Shown here: positions 1 to 9,930 of the stretch, one piece after another
Numbering within the stretch: the first letter of the stretch is position 1
Layout of the letters: each line of letters opens with the position of its first letter
Assembly: GCA_945870185.1 (NCBI GenBank)
Contig: CAMBRK010000022.1
Coordinates: 1 to 60,852, forward strand
Direction of reading: 5' to 3'
DNA from: Aureispira sp. CCB-QB1
GTDB taxonomy: Bacteria; Bacteroidota; Bacteroidia; Chitinophagales; Saprospiraceae
DNA length: 60,852 bases
Position numbers and translations under genes: made by a program
Notes under the pieces: model-generated
Database searches by the model: none
What the model saw: only the letters and a program-made list of their open reading frames with translations
What the model was told of the DNA's origin: nothing

Positions 1-71
1 CAGCGGTAGTGGTGACTAACGCCAAGGCGTCACACAGTATGATTCGCTCGGGAAAATTCTTATTTTACCTG

Positions 72-99
72 CCCGCCTACAACGTAGTGGTCAGGCTGG
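72..99. repeat. Palindromic element, degenerate copy
   Basis: A 28-nt copy of the palindromic element seen intact at 660-687. It keeps the 5' arm CCCGCCT and the core ACGTAGTGGTCAGG, but has one change in the central ACTACGTAGT palindrome and one in the 3' arm. The 259 bases from the window start to the tRNA hold no intact gene. A frame open from about base 20 to a stop near 200 runs through the element but has no start codon and looks like non-coding or decayed sequence. Confidence 0.6.
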
Positions 100-231
100 T
101 TGGTCTTTCGACCTTCATTACGAAGTTCTAACGCATAATGCGGGTTTAATTCGATCTTCTATATTGTTCGTTTGTCCTATATACAGCCTGTCATAGGTTT
201 TACTGTACAACACATATACATAATATATCAT

Positions 232-257
232 AAAAAAAGCCGCTATTATGCGGCTTT
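232..257 (-). terminator. Rho-independent terminator of tRNA-Arg
   Basis: Read on the minus strand, an 8-bp stem AAAGCCGC/GCGGCTTT with a 6-nt loop is followed by a run of seven T. It starts three bases after the tRNA 3' end. Confidence 0.85.
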
Positions 258-259
258 AG

Positions 260-333
260 TGACCTCAGGAGGATTCGAACCCCCAACCCTCAGAGCCGAA
301 ATCTGATATTCTATCCAGTTGAACTATGAGGCC
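260..333 (-). tRNA. tRNA-Arg (anticodon UCG)
   Basis: The minus strand folds as a complete 74-nt cloverleaf. The acceptor stem is GGCCTCA/TGAGGTC (one G-T pair), the anticodon stem TCAGA/TCTGA encloses loop TTTCGGC, and the T arm is GGGGG-TTCGAAT-CCTCC. Loop bases 34-36 read TCG (plus-strand 297-299), so it should decode CGA arginine codons. The discriminator base is A; CCA is not encoded. A strong terminator follows directly. Its 5' half is duplicated at 688-719. Confidence 0.93.
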
Positions 334-364
334 TTCTTGTTTTAAACCGCAAAAGTAAAATAAC

Positions 365-613
365 TTAACTGTTAAGCAAATAATTTTTACGAATAAATCT
401 TCTGCCGCTACTAGTTTTAAACTTTATTTCCTTTTCCCTAGCTTGGATTCTTGTTTCGAATTGCTCATTATAAACCATAATCCATGGTAAATAAGCTTTT
501 GTTGATTGGTTTTGACCTAAATTATGTTGGGATAATCTCAATTCTGAGTTCTCTGTCATACCTATATATATGCGATCATGCATTCTGGAATATAATATAT
601 ATACAAAAAACAT
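365..613 (-). CDS. GIY-YIG nuclease family protein (82 aa)
   Basis: A stand-alone GIY-YIG domain of the small UvrC-like type. The hallmark first strand reads VYILYS and the second IYIGMT, followed by the conserved LRLSQHN, a PW motif and the REKEIKF helix at about residue 60. Such proteins are single-domain DNA endonuclease-fold proteins, usually 80-100 aa, so this one is full length. Cellular role is unknown for most members. Its position is telling: it begins 33 bases 5' of an intact tRNA-Arg and is closed on its other side by a broken copy of that tRNA's 5' half (647-719), so the gene lies between two tRNA-derived direct repeats. I infer a small tRNA-associated mobile or passenger gene. 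Confidence 0.85.
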   Translation of the reverse strand: MFFVYILYSRMHDRIYIGMTENSELRLSQHNLGQNQSTKAYLPWIMVYNEQFETRIQAREKEIKFKTSSGRRFIRKNYLLNS

Positions 614-646
614 TTAGCTCTTTTGATTAAGATTATAAACGCGGTG

Positions 647-719
647 GAGCCGAAACATGCCCGCCTACTACGTAGTGGTCAGGCGGGTCTGATATTCTAT
701 CCAGTTGAACTATGAGGCC
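647..719 (-). pseudogene. Interrupted partial tRNA-Arg copy
   Basis: Bases 688-719 repeat the first 32 nt of the intact tRNA-Arg (302-333) without a mismatch, in the same orientation. Bases 647-655 match the next nine nt of the tRNA (293-301). Between them sit 32 foreign bases (656-687) carrying a palindromic element. The rest of the tRNA (T arm and acceptor 3' strand) is absent, so it cannot make a functional tRNA. Confidence 0.85.
660..687. repeat. 28-bp palindromic element inside tRNA copy
   Basis: Outer arms CCCGCCT/AGGCGGG enclose a perfect inner palindrome ACTACGTAGT and a GGTC spacer. The element, with four extra bases (CATG) on its left, splits the tRNA fragment exactly at the anticodon-loop boundary. 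A near-identical copy lies at 72-99 and a weaker likeness at 3843-3869, so it appears to be dispersed. Confidence 0.8.
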
Positions 720-873
720 ATTCAGCGGGCAAAATTATAAAAAATATATCAATCTCTTCACCATTGAGTAATTATTTCAAATTTTAATATTTTATCACCT
801 ATCCATTAATTAAATAATTTAGAAAACATTTAACTTCGCACTCCGTTTTACTTCAAACCAAATAAAAAAATAT

Positions 874-3747
874 ATGTCTTCTTACGCCCTAACAAATTTT
901 GCACAAAGACACATTGGTCCTGATGCTACTGAAGTCCATAAAATGCTCAAGACTATTGGTGTGGCTTCTTTAGATCAGCTCATTGAGGAAACTGTCCCTG
1001 AGACTATCAGAATGGAGCAGGAACTTGACCTTCCAAAAGCTTTGAACGAATATGACTATTTGAAAATGCTTAAAAAAATTGCTTTTAAGAATAAATTATA
1101 TCAAAGCCATATCGGGCAAGGTTATTATGGTACTATAACGCCTTCTGTGATTTTAAGAAATATTTTCGAAAATCCAGGATGGTATACCCAGTATACACCG
1201 TATCAAGCAGAAATTGCCCAGGGAAGGTTGGAAGCTATATTAAATTTCCAAACCATGGTTGCTGAATTAACAGGGATGCCCATAGCCAATGCTTCACTAT
1301 TAGATGAAGCTACAGCAGCTGCTGAAGCTATGGCCATGGTGGAAGGTATTCACAATAAGAAAAAGAAAAACAACCCTTCAACAAAGTTTTTTGTAGATAA
1401 AAACGTTTTTTCGCAAACCCTAGACGTGGTAAATACTAGGGCCTTCCCATTACATGTGGAGATAGTTGTAGGAGATTGGAGTAAGTTTACGTTTGACGAT
1501 GATTATTTTGGTGTATTACTCCAATACCCTGATTCAAAAGGTGAAATTCACGATTATAAAAACTTTACATCACAATGTAATGCCAAAGACATTCAAGTCG
1601 TAGTAGCCGCTGATATTATGTCATTGGTTTTACTGACACCTCCGGGTGATTGGGGTGCAGATGTGGTAATAGGTACTACGCAAAGATTTGGAGTTCCCAT
1701 GGGCTTTGGTGGTCCCCATGCAGCTTTTTTTGCTACTAAGGAAGATCATAAAAGGGTCATCCCGGGCAGGATTATTGGTCTCTCCCAAGATGTTCATGGA
1801 AATCCAGCTTTAAGAATGGCACTCCAAACCAGAGAACAACATATAAGAAGAGAAAAAGCAACATCAAATATCTGTACTGCTCAGGCTCTGTTGGCCATAA
1901 TGGCAGGAATGTATGCCGTCTATCATGGACCTGAAGGCTTAAAAGCCATTGCTAAACAAATACATCAACTTACGGCCGTCTTGGTCAAAAATCTGAAGGC
2001 AAATCAACAAGAAGTCATCAATCAAAACTTCTTTGATACCATCACGATCAAATGTGATGAAGCAACTCAGACAAAAATTAAAAAAATAAGTCAGGAAAAA
2101 GAAATCAACTTTTTCTACCCTGACCCTGAACACATTACCATATCCATTGACGAAACCACATCCATGGAAGAAGTCAAAAACATAGTAGATCTTTTTGAAC
2201 TGGCTACAGGAGTTACTTCTAAATTTAATCCTGCAGTCCATGATAATAACTTAGGAATAATGGAGCGAAACGTACCTGTACTCACGCATCCCGTTTTCGA
2301 TATGTATCATTCAGAAAGCAAAATGATGAGGTATATCAAAAGCCTTGAAAACAAAGACTTATCTTTAGTTCACTCGATGATTTCGCTTGGCTCTTGTACG
2401 ATGAAACTGAATGCAGCATCAGAAATGATCCCTGTATCTTGGCCAGAGTTCGGAAGCTTACATCCATTTGCACCAAAAGAACAAACAGAAGGTTATCAAC
2501 AGATTTTTGATGAGCTTGAAGCATATTTGTCTGAAATAACCGGCTTTGAAGCTTGTTCTCTGCAACCCAATAGTGGAGCTCAGGGTGAATATACCGGACT
2601 GCTCACTATTAAAGCTTACCATGAAGACAGAAAGGAAAGTCATCGAAATATTGCTTTGATACCAAGTTCAGCTCACGGAACTAATCCAGCATCAGCAGTT
2701 ATGTGTGGGATGGAAGTCGTTGTGGTCGCTTGTGATGAAAAAGGAAATGTTGACATGACAGATCTCACTGCAAAAGCCAATCAATACAGCGATAATTTAT
2801 CATGCCTCATGGTTACGTACCCAAGTACGCATGGAGTATTCGAAACGTCCATCAAAGAAATTTGCCAGTTAATTCACGACAATGGAGGCTTAGTCTACAT
2901 GGATGGTGCCAATATGAATGCACAGGTTGGATTGACCAGTCCAGGAATTATCGGAGCAGATGTTTGTCACTTAAATCTTCATAAAACATTTGCAATACCA
3001 CACGGTGGTGGCGGCCCAGGCATGGGTCCTATATGTGTAAATAGTAAATTGGCACCTTTTTTACCAGGACATTCCCTTATAAATACTGGCGGAAGCAAAG
3101 CCATAAAAGCGGTATCAGCAGCACCATATGGAAGCGCCAGTATTTTATTAATTTCATATGGATACATCAGAATGTTAGGTGCTAAAGGTGTAAAAGATGC
3201 AACAAAATACGCCATCCTAAATGCCAATTACATGAAAGCAAGACTTGAAGCAGCATATCCCATATTATATACTGGTGAAAAAGGACGTGCAGCACATGAA
3301 ATGATCTTAGACCTAAGACAATTTAAAGCTGCAGGTATCAGTGCAGAAGATGTAGCGAAAAGATTAATGGATTATGGATTCCACGCGCCTACTTTATCAT
3401 TTCCAGTAGCCGGTACCATCATGATAGAACCCACTGAAAGTGAAGATAAAGCGGAATTAGATAGATTTTGTGATGCATTATTGGAAATCAAAAAAGAAAT
3501 AGACGAAGTGGCAAATGGTGATATGAATCAAGAATCCAATGTACTCACCAATGCACCACATACTGCTCAAATTGTTACTAGCGATACATGGACTTATGAA
3601 TACAGTAGAGAAAAAGCAGCCTATCCCCTTCCATACCTAAGAGCTGGATTTAAATTCTGGCCAAGTGTAGCACGTGTAGATAGCGCTTATGGGGATAGAA
3701 ATTTGGTTTGTACTTGCCCACCTATAGAAAGTTATTCTAAGGCTTAA
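874..3747 (+). CDS. gcvP: Glycine dehydrogenase (decarboxylating), P protein
   Basis: The P protein of the glycine cleavage system decarboxylates glycine with pyridoxal phosphate and passes the aminomethyl group to lipoyl-H protein. At 957 aa it has the full length of the single-chain (non-split) form. The PLP lysine is K704 in the LHKTF motif, followed by the glycine-rich PHGGGGPG loop. The N-terminal half has the typical ARHIGP-like start (here AQRHIGP), and the central stretch [10 protein letters not shown] is diagnostic. ATG at 874 is the first start and aligns with the family N-terminus. Other gcv genes (T, H) are not in the window, so the system is dispersed here, as is usual in Bacteroidota. 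A strong terminator follows. Confidence 0.97.
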   Translation: MSSYALTNFAQRHIGPDATEVHKMLKTIGVASLDQLIEETVPETIRMEQELDLPKALNEYDYLKMLKKIAFKNKLYQSHIGQGYYGTITPSVILRNIFENPGWYTQYTPYQAEIAQGRLEAILNFQTMVAELTGMPIANASLLDEATAAAEAMAMVEGIHNKKKKNNPSTKFFVDKNVFSQTLDVVNTRAFPLHVEIVVGDWSKFTFDDDYFGVLLQYPDSKGEIHDYKNFTSQCNAKDIQVVVAADIMSLVLLTPPGDWGADVVIGTTQRFGVPMGFGGPHAAFFATKEDHKRVIPGRIIGLSQDVHGNPALRMALQTREQHIRREKATSNICTAQALLAIMAGMYAVYHGPEGLKAIAKQIHQLTAVLVKNLKANQQEVINQNFFDTITIKCDEATQTKIKKISQEKEINFFYPDPEHITISIDETTSMEEVKNIVDLFELATGVTSKFNPAVHDNNLGIMERNVPVLTHPVFDMYHSESKMMRYIKSLENKDLSLVHSMISLGSCTMKLNAASEMIPVSWPEFGSLHPFAPKEQTEGYQQIFDELEAYLSEITGFEACSLQPNSGAQGEYTGLLTIKAYHEDRKESHRNIALIPSSAHGTNPASAVMCGMEVVVVACDEKGNVDMTDLTAKANQYSDNLSCLMVTYPSTHGVFETSIKEICQLIHDNGGLVYMDGANMNAQVGLTSPGIIGADVCHLNLHKTFAIPHGGGGPGMGPICVNSKLAPFLPGHSLINTGGSKAIKAVSAAPYGSASILLISYGYIRMLGAKGVKDATKYAILNANYMKARLEAAYPILYTGEKGRAAHEMILDLRQFKAAGISAEDVAKRLMDYGFHAPTLSFPVAGTIMIEPTESEDKAELDRFCDALLEIKKEIDEVANGDMNQESNVLTNAPHTAQIVTSDTWTYEYSREKAAYPLPYLRAGFKFWPSVARVDSAYGDRNLVCTCPPIESYSKA

Positions 3748-3774
3748 CTTATATTAAAAATACCAAAATGAAAT

Positions 3775-3811
3775 AAAGGCTTTCAGATGTAATGTTTGAA
3801 AGCCTTTTTTT
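3775..3811 (+). terminator. Rho-independent terminator of gcvP
   Basis: An 11-bp perfect stem AAAGGCTTTCA/TGAAAGCCTTT with an 11-nt loop is followed by a T-run, 27 bases after the gcvP stop. Confidence 0.9.
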
Positions 3812-4100
3812 GTTTTTTACGATGTAAATTAATGTGGGCGTGCCCTTCTACTTCATTACAGGTCAGGCTATCCGCTTTATTTCGCTATGCTTCATGTTCG
3901 CTTCTATCCTTCACGCTTGTAGCAGAGCAAAACAGTAAAATATGTAAATCATAACCATAGATCAACAAAGCTTCAAAATTTACAAGAATTAGCCATTTCT
4001 TTATGTTTCTCTTATTTCCAAAATTAATTTTTAATAAATTATTGAATTCTATTTTATTTTTTAATCAAAATTAGCTTTCTTGCACCAAAATTATTTTAAA
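3812..4100. other. Intergenic region with repeat-like debris
   Basis: No gene seen. Bases 3843-3869 loosely resemble the palindromic element at 660-687 (shared CTACT and GGTCAGGC blocks). The remainder is AT-rich upstream DNA of the next gene. Confidence 0.4.
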
Positions 4101-4832
4101 ATGCATAGAGAAATCCAATCATGGTATAGTCCATCTCTCAACAAACAAATGGAAATCGTAGAATATGGTCATTTTGGACCCGCTATTTTATTGCTTCCTA
4201 CTGCGGCTGCTGACTATCTTGAATACGAGCGCTTCTTATTAATAGATTCCATACAAAAATATATCGATAGTGGAAAAGTTAAGGTTTATTCTATTAATTC
4301 TATCAATAATGAATCTTGGCTCAATAATAAAATAGATGGAAGGTCTAAAGTTGTTCGACAAAATCAATTCAATAATTACGTTTATAATGAAGTGGTGCCA
4401 TTTATAAAAGGAAGAACAAGTCTGGATACATCTATTTATACTTGTGGTGCTTCTTTCGGTGCACTGCATGCAGCCAATTTATTTTTCAAAAATCCTTGGG
4501 CGATACGAGGTTGTATAGCCATGTCAGGTTTATATGATTTGGGTGCATACACCAAGAGTTACTGGGATGATGATTGCTATTGGAACAGCCCGATGCATTA
4601 TCTCAAAGATATGCACAACGAAGATCATTTAAATACCATTCGCAGTTCAGCTCATATACACTTTATGACGGGTTCTGGAGATTATGAAGACCCTAATGGC
4701 TCTAGATTCATTTCTGGGTTACTTCATCATAAAGGTATTCGACACAATCTGGATGTTTGGGGATATGACATCAAGCATGACTGGCCTACTTGGAGAGCAA
4801 TGTTACCCTATTTATTGGAAAGTAAATTTTAA
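4101..4832 (+). CDS. Alpha/beta-hydrolase fold esterase (243 aa)
   Basis: Resembles the esterase-D/PF00756-type hydrolases that act on ester substrates in the cytoplasm. The nucleophile elbow is GASFG (Ser in a GxSxG motif, about residue 124). The acid is probably the Asp in GSGDYEDP and the base the His in KHDWPTW near the C-terminus, giving a complete catalytic triad. I start at ATG 4101; an in-frame TTG at 4080 would add seven residues without family support. There is no signal peptide. The substrate cannot be told from sequence. It precedes the alkaline phosphatase gene by 93 bases on the same strand; co-transcription is possible but not shown. Confidence 0.8.
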   Translation: MHREIQSWYSPSLNKQMEIVEYGHFGPAILLLPTAAADYLEYERFLLIDSIQKYIDSGKVKVYSINSINNESWLNNKIDGRSKVVRQNQFNNYVYNEVVPFIKGRTSLDTSIYTCGASFGALHAANLFFKNPWAIRGCIAMSGLYDLGAYTKSYWDDDCYWNSPMHYLKDMHNEDHLNTIRSSAHIHFMTGSGDYEDPNGSRFISGLLHHKGIRHNLDVWGYDIKHDWPTWRAMLPYLLESKF

Positions 4833-4925
4833 AACCTTTTCCTCATATACATCCTTTTTCTTTTGGAATACATGTTTATTATGCAAACCTTGGTATTTTT
4901 GAAACATAATCGTTAAAATACATTC

Positions 4926-6335
4926 ATGAGACGTCGTCAATTCTTCAGAAATACAGCACTGAGTGCGTTAGGAGCATCTTTCATTTTACCTGCACAAGCT
5001 TGCACACCTACTCAATCCATCATCAATGGCCAAAGCAAAGGTAAAAAAGCCAAAAACATCATTTTTATGGTGAGTGATGGTATGAGTTCTGGCACTTTGA
5101 ATATGGCGGATGTTTTCAGATTTAAAAAAGAAGGAAAAGGCAGTCATTGGTTGGATTTATACAGAAATCAACGGGTAAATCGGGGCCTCATGGATATGGC
5201 ATCTGCAAGCTCCATCATTACAGACAGTGCAGCAGCTAGTTCTTCTTGGGGAGGTGGAGTCAGAGTAAAAAATGGCAGGCTCAATACCGGTCCTAATGGT
5301 GAAGAATATATGCCTATCTGGCAAAAATTTAAAAGATCGGGCAAAAAAGTAGGCTGTGTCACCACGGTCCAAATCACTCATGCCACACCTGCTGGATTCT
5401 GTGTATCATCCAAATCCAGAGGAGAACAAGCAGAAATAGCTGAGAAATATCTGGGCCTAAAGTTTGACGTCATGATGGGTGGCGGTAGCAAATATTTTAA
5501 TGACCGAAAAGATGGTCGTAACCTTTTTGATGAATTTCGCAGTTCCGGATATCAGGTGGTCCAAAACCAAACTGAAATGAATACAGCCAATAGCGTTAAT
5601 CCTATGCTTGGAGTTTTTGAAAAGGACGGACTGCCTTACGAACTGGACAGACTGAATGATGAGACTTTGCTAAATACGGTTCCTTCATTAGCCAACATGA
5701 CCCAAAAAGCCATAGATCTGATGAAAAATCACCCTAAAGGATTTTGTTTGCAGGTAGAAGGCGGTAAAGTAGACTGGGCGGCTCATGCCAATGATGCTCC
5801 TGCCTTGATTCATGATCAGGTGGCTTTTGATGATGCTATAAAAGTGGCCATAGACTTTGCCGAAAAAGATGGAAATACACTCATAGTCATCACATCTGAT
5901 CACGGCAACGCTAATCCGGGTCTGTATTATGGCGAAAAAGCAGACCAAAAATTCGAAACGCTTTTCCAATACAAACATACCAATGAATGGATTTTGGTGG
6001 GTTTTGATAAAAACGGTACTGAAGCACAATTTACAGATCGAATCAAAGAAAATCAAGGTTGCTCATTCAGTAGTGAGCAAGTGAAAACGATAGTGCAGCG
6101 ATATGCTGATCAAAAATCAGAAGGCGTCTACAATGCTTACAAACTTCCGTTTAAAGAATACGCCGAATATTTAAAGGAACATACTTCTGTAGCCTTTGGC
6201 GGTATGGAACATTCAGCAGACTACACCGAGTTGGCGATGTTTGGGCCAGGAAGTGAAAGGATGAAACCATTTATGCGCAATACAGACATGCATTACTTTT
6301 TATTGGAAGTGGCAGAGGTGGAAAATAAGTTTTAA
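4926..6335 (+). CDS. Alkaline phosphatase (PhoA family), exported
   Basis: A metal-dependent phosphomonoesterase that would release phosphate from organic esters outside the cytoplasm. The N-terminus MRRRQFFRNTALSALG is a twin-arginine-type export signal ending near AQAC, which could also be a weak lipobox. Active-site signatures are in order: SDGMSS (metal Asp), TDSAAASSS (nucleophile Ser in a DSA motif), EGGKVDWAAHAND (metal Glu/Asp/His), TSDHGNAN (metal Asp-His) and EHSAD (metal His). Length 469 aa is normal. A 15-nt-separated inverted repeat directly after the stop may end transcription. No pho regulator is nearby. Confidence 0.93.
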   Translation: MRRRQFFRNTALSALGASFILPAQACTPTQSIINGQSKGKKAKNIIFMVSDGMSSGTLNMADVFRFKKEGKGSHWLDLYRNQRVNRGLMDMASASSIITDSAAASSSWGGGVRVKNGRLNTGPNGEEYMPIWQKFKRSGKKVGCVTTVQITHATPAGFCVSSKSRGEQAEIAEKYLGLKFDVMMGGGSKYFNDRKDGRNLFDEFRSSGYQVVQNQTEMNTANSVNPMLGVFEKDGLPYELDRLNDETLLNTVPSLANMTQKAIDLMKNHPKGFCLQVEGGKVDWAAHANDAPALIHDQVAFDDAIKVAIDFAEKDGNTLIVITSDHGNANPGLYYGEKADQKFETLFQYKHTNEWILVGFDKNGTEAQFTDRIKENQGCSFSSEQVKTIVQRYADQKSEGVYNAYKLPFKEYAEYLKEHTSVAFGGMEHSADYTELAMFGPGSERMKPFMRNTDMHYFLLEVAEVENKF

Positions 6336-6356
6336 ACTATGCTCTATTCATAGTTT
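6334..6356 (+). terminator. Hairpin after alkaline phosphatase
   Basis: Perfect 8-bp stem AAACTATG/CATAGTTT with a 7-nt loop, overlapping the stop codon. No T-run follows, so terminator function is uncertain. The rest of the 371-base gap to the next gene shows no gene or other repeat that I can support. Confidence 0.4.
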
Positions 6357-6706
6357 AATACCCGATAAGCGAAGGTTGGGTGTAGGTGGCATTTGAAGAA
6401 ATTAAAATTTGTTCAATTATTTACATAAATATTAAAACAGCACATCATTGATTTTTAGTGCAATCTGCCATTTTCACTAATCCAATATTGCATTGTACAT
6501 GCATTATATATGTGATAGAGCATTTTTACCAAGACAAAGAAATAGAAATCAAATCATCCACAGAACATGATGCACTTCCCAATTCACTTTCATCCCCAAA
6601 AACATGCTTTTTGTCTAAAACCTAAATATTTCAACCAAATTAAGAAATAACTCCTTTACTTTTAGCGTTGATTAAATTTTCAAACTTAATAAAACACCTT
6701 TAAAAC

Positions 6707-9667
6707 ATGAAGAACCTGATTATGACTTTATGTATTGTGTTTGCTGCTACCCTAGCGAATGCACAATACCAAACCGTCAAAAAGACATCTCCTGATGGTA
6801 AGTACACCTACGAGATCGTCACTGGAGACCCAACTAACACCCGATTTTACACCTTAAAAAATGGCTTGCAGGTCATCTTGCACGAAAACAGGAATGAACC
6901 TAAGATCATGTCCTTTGTCACCACTAGTGCAGGTGGTAAAAATGACCCTGCAGACAACACAGGACTAGCACACTATCTAGAACACCTGATGTTTAAAGGT
7001 ACCAAAAATCTCGGTACCATGGATTACGAAAAAGAAAAAGTATATCTCGATCAGATCGAAAATCTATATGAAGCATACAGAACAAAAACTGACGATGCAG
7101 AAAGAAAAATGATCTATAAGCAAATAGACTCTATCTCCACTTTGGCATCCAAAATAGCTATACCCAATGAATATGACAAAGCGATGTCAGCTGCAGGATC
7201 TAATATGACCAACGCATTTACGAGCTACGAGATGACAGCTTACATGGAAAATGTCCCTTCCAACAACCTAGAAAAATACCTTCAAGTACAGGACGACAGA
7301 TTTTCTCATCCAGTTTTCAGATTATTCCACACAGAATTGGAAACCGTATATGAAGAAAAAAATATTTCTCTAGATGATGGTGGTGACAAAGTATTTGAAG
7401 GTATGTTTGCAGGTCTGTTTACCAAACATCCATATGGCGCACAAACCATTTTAGGCTCGGTAGATCACCTCAAAAATCCTTCAATCAAGATGATTCGTAA
7501 ATTTTACAATACTTACTATGTACCCAACAATATGGTAGTCATTTTGGCGGGTGATATTAACGCTGACGAAACCATTGGCCTAGTAGATAAGTATTTTGGA
7601 GATTGGAAACCAGGCGATGTACCCAAATTTACTTACGAAAAAGAAGCTCCTATTACAGAAGCTAAAGAACTCTATGTACAGACACCAGATGAAGAAAGTG
7701 TAGCCATTGGTTTCCGTATGCCTGATACCAATGATGATGAAGCGGTATTGGCAGAATTGGCAAGTTCCATCCTATATAATGGTAGTTCAGGCTTAATAGA
7801 CAAAAATATGGTCAAATCTCAAAAAGTATTGGAAGCTTATGGATTTAACTATCTGCTTACCGATTACGGATTGATCTATTTTGGTGGCAAAGCATTGGAA
7901 AACCAAAGCCTTAAAGATGTAAGGCAGTTGATACTAGAACAAATAGAAAATCTTAAAAAAGGCAACTTTGACGAAAGTCTGATCAAAGCCACCGTAAACA
8001 ATCAAAAAGTTTCCAAAGTAAGACAGCAGGAAAACCCGATGTGGATGGCTTACACCTTTAATGGTCTTTTTTCTACAGGTACCAAGTGGGAAGACTATCT
8101 CAAAGATCAGGACAGAATGAGCAAAGTCACCAAACAAGAGATCGTAAATTTTGCCAACAAATGGTTTGGAGACAATCACATGACGGTTTTCAAACTGACA
8201 GGCAAGGATACTACAGTAGCTAAAGTGGTAAAACCCGCCATAACGCCATTGGAAATCAATCGGGATGCCCAATCCAAGTTTTTAGCTGATCTTACTGCTG
8301 TCAAAAACCCACCACTAAAACCAGTATTCCTAGATTTTAATAAGGACATACAGTTTGGTGAAATATCCAAGGATGTACCCGTATGGAGTGTGCCCAATAA
8401 AACCAATAACCTTTTTGACTTCTACTACGTGTATGACATGGGTAGTTTTAACATCAAAAATCTACCTATTGCCATAGAATATTTAAAACTGATTGGAAGC
8501 CAACAAAGAAGTAATGAACAAATCAACAAAGAGTTATACAACTTGGCCGTAGATTTCAATATTTTTGCATCTAATGAACAGGTTTATGTAAGTCTTTCTG
8601 GATTAGAAGAAAATAGGGCATCTGCTTTGGCCATCATTGAAGACCTGATGAGGAATCCAGTACCAGATCAAAATGCACTCAACAAAATGGTAGAAGCCAA
8701 GATTAAAGAAAGAAATGACAATTTACTGAATAAGCGTGCTATCTTCTGGGGTGCCCTCAATAATTATATTGATTATGGTGCTAAAAATCCTTACAACGAT
8801 GTCATGAGCAACGCCGAACTTCGCAATCTCAGGGCTCCAGAATTGACAGAAATCATCAAATCTTTATTTGGTTACAAACACAAAGTCTATTATTATGGAC
8901 CAAAAGCGTTGCCTGCCTTAACCGCAGAAGTCAAAAAGTCACACAAATTGGCTCCAAAATTAAAAGATTATCCACCTGCTAGAAAATACGAACCAGCACC
9001 TACCACCGACGAAAACAACATCTACTTTGTAAACTATGACATGGTTCAGACTGAGATCAGTCTACAAAGATGGGATGAAAAATATGATGTTAAAAAATCA
9101 CCAATGGTGTCAGCTTTTAATGAATACTATGGTGGTAGCATGTCATCGGTAGTATTCCAAGAAATCAGAGAAGCCAAGGCGCTTGCTTATTCCACTTATG
9201 GATTTTACTCAGCTCCACAGAAAAAAGAAGATAAGTATAAAGCTGGATTTTATGTAGGTACACAGGCAGATAAGTTAGGTATGGCTTTTGATGCCATGAA
9301 CAATCTGATAGAAAATATGCCAGAATCTGAAAAAAACTGGGAAATCGGTAAGGCTTCTATCAAGCAAAATATTGAAGCTAATAGAATCACTAAAACTGGA
9401 ATTCTCTTTAATTATCAGTCAGCTATCAAACGTGACATCAACTATGACACCCGCAAAGATGTGTACAATAGCATTGATAATATCAAATTATCCGATATCA
9501 AGGATTTCCATGGACAACACATGAAAAACAAAAAATGGAATATCCGGGTCATAGGAGACAAAACCAAAATCAATATGAACGACCTAGCAAAATATGGCAA
9601 AATAACTGAACTCAGCTTAAAAGATGTTTTTGGTTATGAAGTAGAAGCTAAAGTGAGTCAGCCATAA
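6707..9667 (+). CDS. Secreted M16 family zinc metallopeptidase (986 aa)
   Basis: A pitrilysin-family protease with two tandem M16 units in one chain. Signal peptide MKNLIMTLCIVFAATLANAQ (cleavage after Ala-Asn-Ala) sends it to the periplasm or beyond. The N-terminal unit has the inverted zinc motif H89-x-x-E92-H93 and the downstream Glu in the YEEKN stretch, so it is the catalytic half. The C-terminal unit (about residues 520-986) has the R/Y-containing segment typical of the non-catalytic partner and no HxxEH. Members degrade peptides in a closed chamber formed by the two halves. The gene stands alone with its own terminator. Confidence 0.94.
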   Translation: MKNLIMTLCIVFAATLANAQYQTVKKTSPDGKYTYEIVTGDPTNTRFYTLKNGLQVILHENRNEPKIMSFVTTSAGGKNDPADNTGLAHYLEHLMFKGTKNLGTMDYEKEKVYLDQIENLYEAYRTKTDDAERKMIYKQIDSISTLASKIAIPNEYDKAMSAAGSNMTNAFTSYEMTAYMENVPSNNLEKYLQVQDDRFSHPVFRLFHTELETVYEEKNISLDDGGDKVFEGMFAGLFTKHPYGAQTILGSVDHLKNPSIKMIRKFYNTYYVPNNMVVILAGDINADETIGLVDKYFGDWKPGDVPKFTYEKEAPITEAKELYVQTPDEESVAIGFRMPDTNDDEAVLAELASSILYNGSSGLIDKNMVKSQKVLEAYGFNYLLTDYGLIYFGGKALENQSLKDVRQLILEQIENLKKGNFDESLIKATVNNQKVSKVRQQENPMWMAYTFNGLFSTGTKWEDYLKDQDRMSKVTKQEIVNFANKWFGDNHMTVFKLTGKDTTVAKVVKPAITPLEINRDAQSKFLADLTAVKNPPLKPVFLDFNKDIQFGEISKDVPVWSVPNKTNNLFDFYYVYDMGSFNIKNLPIAIEYLKLIGSQQRSNEQINKELYNLAVDFNIFASNEQVYVSLSGLEENRASALAIIEDLMRNPVPDQNALNKMVEAKIKERNDNLLNKRAIFWGALNNYIDYGAKNPYNDVMSNAELRNLRAPELTEIIKSLFGYKHKVYYYGPKALPALTAEVKKSHKLAPKLKDYPPARKYEPAPTTDENNIYFVNYDMVQTEISLQRWDEKYDVKKSPMVSAFNEYYGGSMSSVVFQEIREAKALAYSTYGFYSAPQKKEDKYKAGFYVGTQADKLGMAFDAMNNLIENMPESEKNWEIGKASIKQNIEANRITKTGILFNYQSAIKRDINYDTRKDVYNSIDNIKLSDIKDFHGQHMKNKKWNIRVIGDKTKINMNDLAKYGKITELSLKDVFGYEVEAKVSQP

Positions 9668-9694
9668 AGAACAGTGATTAAGTGAAATCTATTG

Positions 9695-9724
9695 AGGGAC
9701 GAGTATGATGCTTGTCCCTTTTTT
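9695..9724 (+). terminator. Rho-independent terminator of M16 peptidase gene
   Basis: 9-bp stem AGGGACGAG/CTTGTCCCT (one G-T pair) with a 7-nt loop and a T-run, 27 bases after the stop. Confidence 0.85.
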
Positions 9725-9813
9725 ATTTGGGTGGTAGGTACAGAGTGGGTGCTTAATAAAGTTAATAAAATTTAAAAGTCGAAATTTAGATCATGAAATA
9801 CTAGTTAGATATC

Positions 9814-9821
9814 TAATTTTG
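9814..9821 (+). promoter_or_regulatory. -7 box TAATTTTG upstream of serA
   Basis: Matches the Bacteroidota -7 consensus TAnnTTTG, about 110 bases before the serA start. No convincing -33 element. Confidence 0.4.
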
Positions 9822-9930
9822 CAAAATTAATAATTCAATGTTGGGATGGACATACTCTCATATCTTGCGTCATCCTTCACATTAATTTTTTAAAAAAGGT
9901 ATTCAATAAACATCACTCAAAAATATAAGT

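Noticed and set aside
1-200. Partial protein gene running from the left edge
   Set aside because: The longest frame begins after a stop at 17-19, has no start codon and passes through the palindromic element; only non-coding debris can be supported.
1939-3227. Minus-strand frames within gcvP
   Set aside because: They mirror the codon pattern of a fully conserved gene and have no motifs.
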